DNA of 64,000 nt from positions 42,825,983 to 42,889,982 of the forward strand of contig CM026400.1 of the NCBI GenBank assembly GCA_014843695.1, read 5' to 3'. How positions within the stretch are numbered: the stretch's first letter is position 1; every line of letters starts with the position of its first letter. Made by a program: the position numbers and the translations under genes. This DNA is from Archivesica marissinica. Lineage: Eukaryota; Mollusca; Bivalvia; Venerida; Vesicomyidae. This document shows, piece after piece, positions 11,201 to 20,889 of this stretch. Below the pieces are notes generated by a model. The model saw only the letters and a list, made by a program, of their open reading frames with translations. It did not search any database and was not told the origin of the DNA.

Positions 11201-14200
11201 GCTACCATTAGCCTTTACTGCAATGTGAAGCTCCGTTGTATTTATTGTTAATTGAATTTATGTTTGTATTCGTGTGAATACACAGTTTTACGTTCTTTGA
11301 TCCGTGGAGAGGACTTTAATTCGGGACAAATGCACGGAGCAATCTTCCAATAGATTTATATGCGATATGGAAAATCCTGGTTTCTTTAAATATTTATTTT
11401 ACAATGATTGAGAAGCAAGTTCTAACAACTTATATTAATCACTCTCGTTGTCGCGGATGAAAGCGTAAATGTGGTCATTCATGTGGGAGGAAACCGGAGT
11501 ACCCGGAGAAAATCCACCTTTCCGATCTGGTGACCACCGTACCATCTCACATAGTTCCCGGTCAGAGGATCGAACCCGAATTGCATTTGTGAGAAGCGAG
11601 CGCGCTAAACACCCGCCTTGTAACAAGGGGTTGTCAGTTTGAACCCCAATTTATTTATTTACAAGGATTGCGAAACAAGCTTTAGCCATTCATGTGAGAA
11701 GGAACCAGAGTACCGAGAGAAAACTCACCAGTCTGAGCTGATGAACGCCATACCATTTCACTTCCTGGTCAGAGTCACAGACGCTTGGGGTCTGGACAAG
11801 TGGTTTCGGGTTGAAAACCAAATTTTTAATTTTTTTATTTATTGTTTTAAGAACATTTTGATAAATATTGTACGTACGCATTTACTTGAGACATCTGCAT
11901 ATTCGGCTGACCTTAGGTATAAAAATGCTACACATAGCATGAACACTCGATTTCGATTTACACGATTTTATTAACATTCATTGATTGGCAAGATGCAAGC
12001 ATCAGATCACTACTCCGGAGAAAAGCCGACTGAGGTAGTGATTACCATACATGGCTCGGATACAGAGGATACCGACTCGGCATATGAGTGTGGCAGCTCC
12101 ACTGACACAGTGAGCGAAGATGGATCGTAATTTTGAAATTGCATGATGCTCGTAAAATTGTATAAGTTGCGTTGTAGAAAAATAAAATAAAATATCATAA
12201 AAATAAGAAATAAAAAATAAGAAATAAAACACATACTAGCATCAAAATGGGAATCGGGAAACATTGATTTAAAATATAAAGAATATAACTGAAATAATTT
12301 ATAAATAAATATCTATATCATCGTAATAAATAATCTTTCTTTCTATTTTTGTAACTTCGCAATTTTTAAGCAGTGAGGATTCGAACCCACGCGAACTAGC
12401 TCATTTCATTTGAGTTTAGTTAGTATCAACCAACCATTTAGACCGTTCAGCTACCGGCGCTTGCGATCATTGCATAGATTAAATACATTCATGAAGTTAT
12501 TTAATTACTTTACCGCTGTAATTGAAGCGTGTAATTTATGATAATGTCTCAAGTAAATGCGTACGTACAATATATTTTTACAATATTTTCATTTTTAAAT
12601 TTCTATGGTTTATCAAAATGCTTTAAAAGCAATTGGTTTTGAACCCGAAACCACTTGTCCAGACCCCAAGCGTCTGTGGTCAGAGTAGTAAATAAGACCT
12701 CTACATTAAAAAAATCTGTTATTTTGAAAAATGGCTGGATAGTAAAATGTCACATTTTTCAAGTCTAAATAGTTGGACTATGGTCAGAGTAACGAACCAC
12801 AGGCACAAGACACAAATTATTTTTGTTTGCCCTATGGTCAAATTGTGTCTTGTGCCTGCCTGTGTAACCACAGGAACTTGAAATGTTATCCATAAGCCAC
12901 CAAAGGTCTCGTACCTCTATCCTAGAACACCCCCTCTATGGTAGAGGGGGGTGTCCTAGGATAGAGGTACGAGACCTTTGGTGGCTTATGGATAAAATTT
13001 CATGTTCCTGTGGTGTAACAAACGTGACACAGCAATAATGTTGAAATAATTTGTTTTGCAATTGGGCTAAGAGTAACACAAATGTGTATAAACTAAGCAT
13101 AGCAAAATAACGTAACAAAAATATGTTTATTGAGAATGAAGCAGATGGGTTATACCAAGTACAGTGTAGAGTCCCGTGACAACGAGAAGAACAGCCATAG
13201 CAACGTACATGTCCCATTTCAGTGCCAGCTGGATGAATAATGCACCAGAAAACATGGCTGCCTGCAGGTAAACATTCAATGTGTTTTCAACAAGTGTGGA
13301 AATAGATCACGCTAAAATGCTAAGTTATCATTCCTGTGTTAACTTTATTAAAATTACAAAATAATTGTAAGTTGGGAGATAAATTGTTTGTTTTACCGGT
13401 TTAACTCTTTCAGCGCCGAATAAATTCGAACAATGCGCAAACAACATAGATCCAGATCAGCTGTGGCGTAGCGCCACGTCTGATCAGGAGCTATGTTGTT
13501 TGCTATTCGGACTAGTGCTTCAGCTCGACTGTCTGAATAGCAATCAGCAAATAGCCTGATCAGACGGCACCTGATCGTGTTCTCGGCTGTTTGCAAGGGC
13601 GCTCTTATGCGACATTGGCGGTGAAAGAGTTAAACTCGCATTGACAGCTTGTATTGGATTATATGGCATCTCTCCAGCTATTATTGGTGGAGGAAGACCA
13701 TACCCGAAAGGTATCCGGTGCATACCCTGGAACCCCACAGGGTTAGATTACTACACCCCAATACCACGTTACAACCCAAAATACATTGTAACATCAATCA
13801 TTAATTTTTTCTAGTCAAAAACACTAAATTTCAGAAAATGTGTGTTTTTGACTAGAAATGATAGTTGAGGTGTGGGGGTCCAGGGTATGCGCCAGATGCC
13901 CGTGTTATATCCAATTGAGGATACAATATTATTATCCATTTACAATTGTAAAAGATGACTGTTTAATACAGGTTAATTGCTTATAGAGGTGAATACTAAC
14001 ACAGGTTTGGCGGAAACACAATTAGGTTTCAAATAACAGTTTGGTACCCAGTTCATTTTTGTCGCATAAGGAGTTCTAGAATATTGAATAACGATTTTTA
14101 TTAGCACTATGTTAGTCTGTTGAAATTTTCTCTACGTTAAATTATTTGTATGTGTGACACTTACCGCTAATTTTGTTATTATGTACAGCACTAAAGATAC

Positions 14201-16028
14201 ACAACTGAGATAAATTCTTATTCTGTTACCACCATGACGCTTCTCGATGTATTCCGGTAACGTATATACCTAAAAATAAAATGTAGGCCTCGTCCTAATA
14301 TAATGAACATGGTAACGTAGCATGAAATCAATATAACTGGGATAGATTCTTAGTCTGTTACCACCATGACGCTTCTCAATGTATTCCGGTAACGTATATA
14401 TCTAAGCATAACATGTAGGCCTAGTCCTAATAAAATGAACATGGTAACGTATCATGAAATCAATATAACTGGGTTAGATTCTTAGTCTGTTACCACCATG
14501 ACGCTTCACAATGTATTCTGGTAACGTATATACCTAAGCATAAAATGAACATGGTAACGTAGCATGGAATCAATGTAACTGTTATAGATTATTATTTGTT
14601 TATACTCGTCAGTAACGTGTAATTCTTGCTATTTATACACGTTGGTGGTCGAACTTTTATGTTATGTTATATTTCGGGTTTTACGCCTGCATCAGCACCA
14701 TTTTGGGCTATATCGCCGGCGGGCAGTTTACCTAACAACACCTTTCCTGGGCAGGCTCCAGCGGTTAACCAGTACTTGGGTGCACCAACCTCCGTAAGAA
14801 ACTGCCAACTTTTTCATATAAATGAGACACGGTCTGAGCGGGGCTCGAACCCGTGACCATCAGTGATGATAGGTTAACAGTGGTATACAAGTCAGCGACC
14901 TTAACCACTCGACCACGGAGGCGGACTGGTGGTCGAACTATACTATAAGTATATTATTCCGTTACTTTATTAGAGGTTTATATCTACAGCAAAACCATAA
15001 TGGCAGCATTCAAATTATACCAAAGACACATTAGTGAGTTACTGCCCCTGAATAGTCCTAAAAGTAGATGTGTCCACATAATTGCTTTCCTCTGTTTTTA
15101 TCCTTGTTTCCCTTGCGCAACATGCTACCATTTTCCCCAGTTTCCTCATCTTATAATTATTAAATAATTAAATATCGGCAGATATCCTACAGTATATCCA
15201 ATGGATTATTTACTGTATAACTTGCTTATCAATTAACGAACATGATTTTGATGAAATCACATTCTTCCTACCGCAACATCTGGTTAGGGAATAACAGTAA
15301 AAACAAAGGATTCCAACTGAAAGGAACAATATACATTTTGGGGAGGTAATAGAAAAACCTGCAATGTCTCTCTTTATTTACATCTACAGCAAAACCATAA
15401 TTTTTTTTATATAAGTTTATTTAACGTCGCTACCGATTGCCCATACGAGCGACGGGCAGTTTACCTAACAACACCTTTCCAGGGCAGGCTCCAGTACTTG
15501 GTGTACCAACCTCTTTAAGAAGCTGCTAACTTGTTCATATAAAGAGACACGGCCTGAGCGTGGCTAGAACCCGTGACGATCAGTGTACCAGTCAGTGACC
15601 GTAACCACTCGACCTACAGACGGATCTGTAGTCCAGGGTAACACGCTGGACTGGTAATCCAGGGATCGCAGGTTCGATCTCCCGTCTGACCATAATAAAA
15701 TTAACAGTCTTTCAGATGGGACGTTAAACCGAGGTCTCGTGTTGGTGCTTTACACCGTGCACGTAAAAGAATCAGAGGAGACTCTGGAATGGGTTTCTGT
15801 CTGTATCATTGCACTATCCTCCAACAATCTAAAATGACTAATCTCTTCAGAAGGTGTCGCTCATATGGGCAACTGGTAGCGACGATAAATAAACGTAAAA
15901 CACACACAACCACTCGACCACAGAGGCAGTCGCAAAACCATAAAGGAAACATATCTCCATATATATGGCAGCCATTTACTGATCAGTCAATATGCCTATC
16001 CTTAGACAAGACACTTAAATCTACATTG

Positions 16029-16069
<41 letters not shown>

Positions 16070-19000
16070 CCCCTCTCTCTCTCTCATGGCAATGTATTGC
16101 ATCAGGAGTGAGGTCTCGAGAGCAATTAATATAATGTTGTAAAAACTTGTTTCGCAATCGAAGTAAAATAATTAAATATAAGGCATAAAGCTAAACCTCC
16201 ATAGAGATTATTGGAAATGTATATGGGTAATACGCGCTATGTTTCTGTTTGTTGAGGTAGAACCACTGACCTTCCGCAAGTCACTTGAATAGGTTCCACA
16301 CACGAAATAGTTCAACATCCCCGGTGGGATTCGAACATAATATTATATCGGTGAGGGGCAAGTGATTTGAAGTCAACGATCGTAACCACTCTGGCCCGGA
16401 GGCCCCGTATATATTGTAAAACAACTACTTACCCCAGCAGATATATAGACTGGGATGAACAACCATCCAAGCATCAAAATCAGAAATATCGGCTGAAATA
16501 AGATGCATTCGTAATTTAAACTCGACTTTCTATAATCAATATGCATGTACTCTAGGCTCATCCTAGAGGTTGACATGGGTGAAACAGTCACCACAGGAAC
16601 CGTGACCTCGCCCCGCCGCCATCTCTCTAAATATAAAAAAAATTATTTTTACAATTTTCATACAAAATCTTGTCCTGTAAGCTACAAAACAAAATAGCGG
16701 ATCCGTATTCCGGTGGTAACACGCTGGACTTGTAATCAATGGGTCACAGGTTCGATCCCGCGCTATACAGTCAAACCTGTGTTAGTGGTCACCTCCATTA
16801 AGCAGCCAACCTATATTAAGCAGCCAGTTTCCAGATTCCCAATCGGTTGTTTTATTATATATTGGACCTCTATTAAGCAGCCACCTGCACTAAGCAGCCA
16901 CTTTCACAGACTCCCTTGGCTGGCTGCTTAAGACAGGTTTGACTGTACACTGGCCATTATAAATCACTCCTTCTGTTGAACAGTTGTATTTAATGGTCAT
17001 ATTGTGTATTCTAACCCCCTATTAACGTCTCTACTAATATTTAACCATGTGTATCTATTATACATTATTATAGGTCTAGGACAGCAATATCTAGGTAGCC
17101 TTGGTCTATTATAGTAAAAAAAATTGTTTGTCAAAATGATGTGCCGGCCCACCTTTTGCCCTAATGGCAGCTACGCGCCTGGCTAGCGGCAGATAAAATC
17201 ACTGTGCCGTCTAAAACACTACTATTTATTATAGGTCTAGGACAGGAATATCTAGGTAGCCTAGGTCTATTATAGTAAAATATTTATTTTTTGTCAAAAT
17301 GATGTGCCGGCCCACCTTTTGCCCTAATGGCAGCTACGCGCCTGGCTAGCGGCAGATAAAATCACTGTGCCGTCTAAAACACTTGGCTGAATAGCAAACA
17401 ACATAGATCATGATCAGACTCTGAATCTATGTTGTTTGCAAATGTGATTGTATTTACTTAGCAGGCAAATGGTTAAGTGAGCAATCGTGCGGTTTCTAAC
17501 TTCTCACAAAAATTCTGAAGAAAATCGAGCTGAGCCCTGCGCAGTTATGGAACATGTTTGAATCATTGTCTCCATGCAAGGCAGATATCCGCATTATGTA
17601 CAATCCAGAGATCCGCATTATGTACAATCCAGATATCCGCATTATGTACAATCCAGAGATCCGCATTATGTACAATCCAGAGATCCGCATTATGTACAAT
17701 CCAGAGATCCACCGCTACATAGTTTACGATATATTTATTTATTTCAGTCTCATCTACGCATACTATACATATGATATATAATAGTACATAGCCATTCTAT
17801 GAGAACTATAAAAGACTAGACACATGATATCATCACAGACATCATAATACTGTATGTTAAGATTCAAAGACAAACCTTGCCCATCTAGACACTTGTGTTA
17901 ATCTTGTGACAATATTAACTTAAAAACCACATAAAATACAACATACACTTTAAAAGAAGGTAAAAGAGGGTTACTGGCACAAGTATCCTGTGTCACAATT
18001 GGCAGTATAATATAGACCAAATTGAAGGTGTCCAGCGAAGAGCAGCCCGTTGGATAAAGGCTGACTTCCATCGTACCTCTAGTGCTACATTCCATAAATC
18101 TACGCAGACTAGATCAACGGCGTATTGACAATTGGTTATCCCTTATGTATAAAATTCATAATGATCTTGTTGCTATTCCCATTGAAATTTACCTAGTTCC
18201 TCTCTCCCGTCCTGCTGCCCATTGCCATTATTTAAGCTATAGGTTAATTACAGCAACTACAGACTACTACAAGTTTTCATTTATTCCAAGAACAATCTAC
18301 CATTGGAACCATCTCCCTCCTGACATTGTCCATCTCCCTACCATAGAACAATTCAATACGGCAGTTTGCCATATTGATCATGCCAGTCCCTAGTTCTGCG
18401 CAGCTGCTTTTAAACTTTTACCACAACTTATTTTCATTACTTTCTTAAATTATGCTCTTAACTACTCATAATTTTAACTTCTTTGCGGTTTTTGTCGCGC
18501 AACATGTCTACATCCCCGCGAGGGGTTCGACATTAAAGGAAGATAGATAGATAGATAATGTGTCATAATTGGCAAGTTTTGTTAAAAATTAAGCTATATA
18601 CTGTACATCCAGTCATTATTTGTTTTGCTCTCGTTACAGGTTCAACAGTCCAAAACATAAGAACATTGTATGATACACCATAGGCTTGACAATATACATA
18701 CACACACATTGTTTAGGCCATATCCAAACATGTTTAAAGCAGCATTACATCGTAATAAAGGATGTTTTGGGTAAAATATAAATTCTAATATGTGTGTGTT
18801 TACAAAAATCGAAATAATCGCTCAGAAACGATAAAATTCCAATAAATTTAAACTGTCGTATACGCGAATTTGTTTCTCAACACACGAAATGTAAACACGC
18901 ACAGTGCGCATGAGTGAAACAACAGAGGATGTAGAAAACAACGTATATATTTTGAACATGAAAGACTATCTATCTATCTTCCTCTAATGTCGAACCCCTC

Positions 19001-20857
19001 GCGGGGATATAGAAATGTCCCTAAAAGACTTAGCTAACAGAGGTATGAATCAACATATCAAGTAATTTAATTAAAAAAGACAACGTGGGACAAATGGGGA
19101 CGATACATTCCGAATGTAAACAAGTGCGGACGATGCGTTCCGGTTGTAAACAAGTGCGTGACCGATCGACTCGGAAAGTCCTACTTTCGGTTTCGAGTTT
19201 GTTTTATCGCCAAAAAAAAACACTGTTTACCAAATGAACATAAGCATACAAAGTATAATATTAGAATGTGTAGCAGCATTGCTGCATATGCAAAAATTGA
19301 ATTTTTCAAATATCTTTTATTTCATACGATGTAATGCTGCTTTAACAAAGTGACATCCCATCACTATCAGAGTATAGGTAGCAAAATAAATGCTACTTAC
19401 AAACCACTCGAACAGAATAAGTGCAATCCCTGCTGCCGCCCCGGCTCCCGCCAAGCCCACAAAATGCTCGCTCCCAATATTGCTGGAGAACAACGAAGCG
19501 CCAACCTAAAATAGAAAACAACATTTGCCTACGGAGCGGGAGGTCGAAGGTTCGAATCTCGTCAGGGGTTCGTTCTGATATGGCCGGTTGGTGAGCCGCC
19601 AGCTAGTTAAATAATGGTTACCGATTGCCTACCAGCCTAACGTCTGGCACACAAGCATAGAATTCGGGAAGTACTGATGTTCATAAAAAAGAGGTGTCTC
19701 ATAAGTTGGCTGGCCCTTTAAATAGGGCTATAATAAACAAACACTTGTGCCGTGGCGATGCTGGTTTCAAACCAGACTTATGCCTGTTGTGTGCTTGTAT
19801 CAATTCAACAACTGCTGTATATGTATATTTTCAGTTAAAACGGGAACAAACGCATCAGTGTGTCTGTGTGTTTTACTTTTATTTATCGTCGCTACTGGTT
19901 GTCCATATGAGATTAGTCATTTTAGATTTTTGGAGGATAGTGCAATGATACAGACAGATACCCATTCCAGAGTCTCCTCTGGTTCTTTTAACGTGCACGG
20001 TGTAAGCACCGATACGAGACCTCGGTTTAAAGTCCCCTCTGAAAGACTGTTAACACGCTGGACTTGTAATCAAAGAGTCGCAGGTTCGATCCCGCAGTGT
20101 ACCATGCTAAATTGACTTTGGCTGAGACTGTAAAATAACCAGAGGAGACTGTGGAGTAGGTATCTGTCTGTATCACTGCACTATGCTCTAAATTTTAAAA
20201 TGACTAATCTCTTTAGGAGGCGTTGCTCATATATATGGACAACCGTTTCATGGGCAGGCTCCAGCGGTTAACCAGTACTTAGTTCACCAACCTCCGTAAG
20301 AAACTGCCAACATTTTCATATAAATTAGACACGGCCTGAGCAGGGTTGGAACCCGTGACCATCAATGATGATGACAAGTCGGCGACCTTAACCACGGTGG
20401 CAGACTTTTTCGTTTAGTCACGCCACATATATATATTTTATATATGATATATCCGTATTTCGTAATAAGCCATATCTGGCCCATGAACAAAGCATCAATA
20501 CAAAACATTACAAAATGAAACGTGTATGGTAATATGATGACGGGCACTAATCTCAACAAAGCATCAATACATAACATTACAAAGTGAAACACGTATGGTA
20601 ATATGGTGACGGGCACTAATCTCAACAAAGCATCAATACATAACATTACAAAGTGAAACATGTATAGTAATATGGTGATGGGCACTAATCTCAACAAAGC
20701 ATCAATACAAAACATTACAAAGTGAAACATGTATGGTAATATGGTGACGGACACTAATCTCAACGAACAATTATGGGAGAGATATACATTCTTATAAACA
20801 AAAACAACGCGCACACGCACGCTCACACGCCGCACGCATGCACACACACACGCAGCA

Positions 20858-20889
<32 letters not shown>

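Larger units (their letters stand above)
11755..12690. mobile_element. Element with ~140-bp terminal inverted repeats
   Basis: The left end (gacgcttggggtctggacaa ... gtacgtacgcatttacttga) is repeated in inverse orientation at the right end. The interior holds the 45-aa ORF and a tRNA-like segment. The end motif cttggggtctggacaagtgg recurs at 51119, 51600, 52811 and 52990. Confidence 0.6.

Noticed and set aside
18082..18393. 103-residue open frame as a host gene
   Set aside because: It is the end of a LINE reverse transcriptase protein, frameshifted and 5'-truncated.
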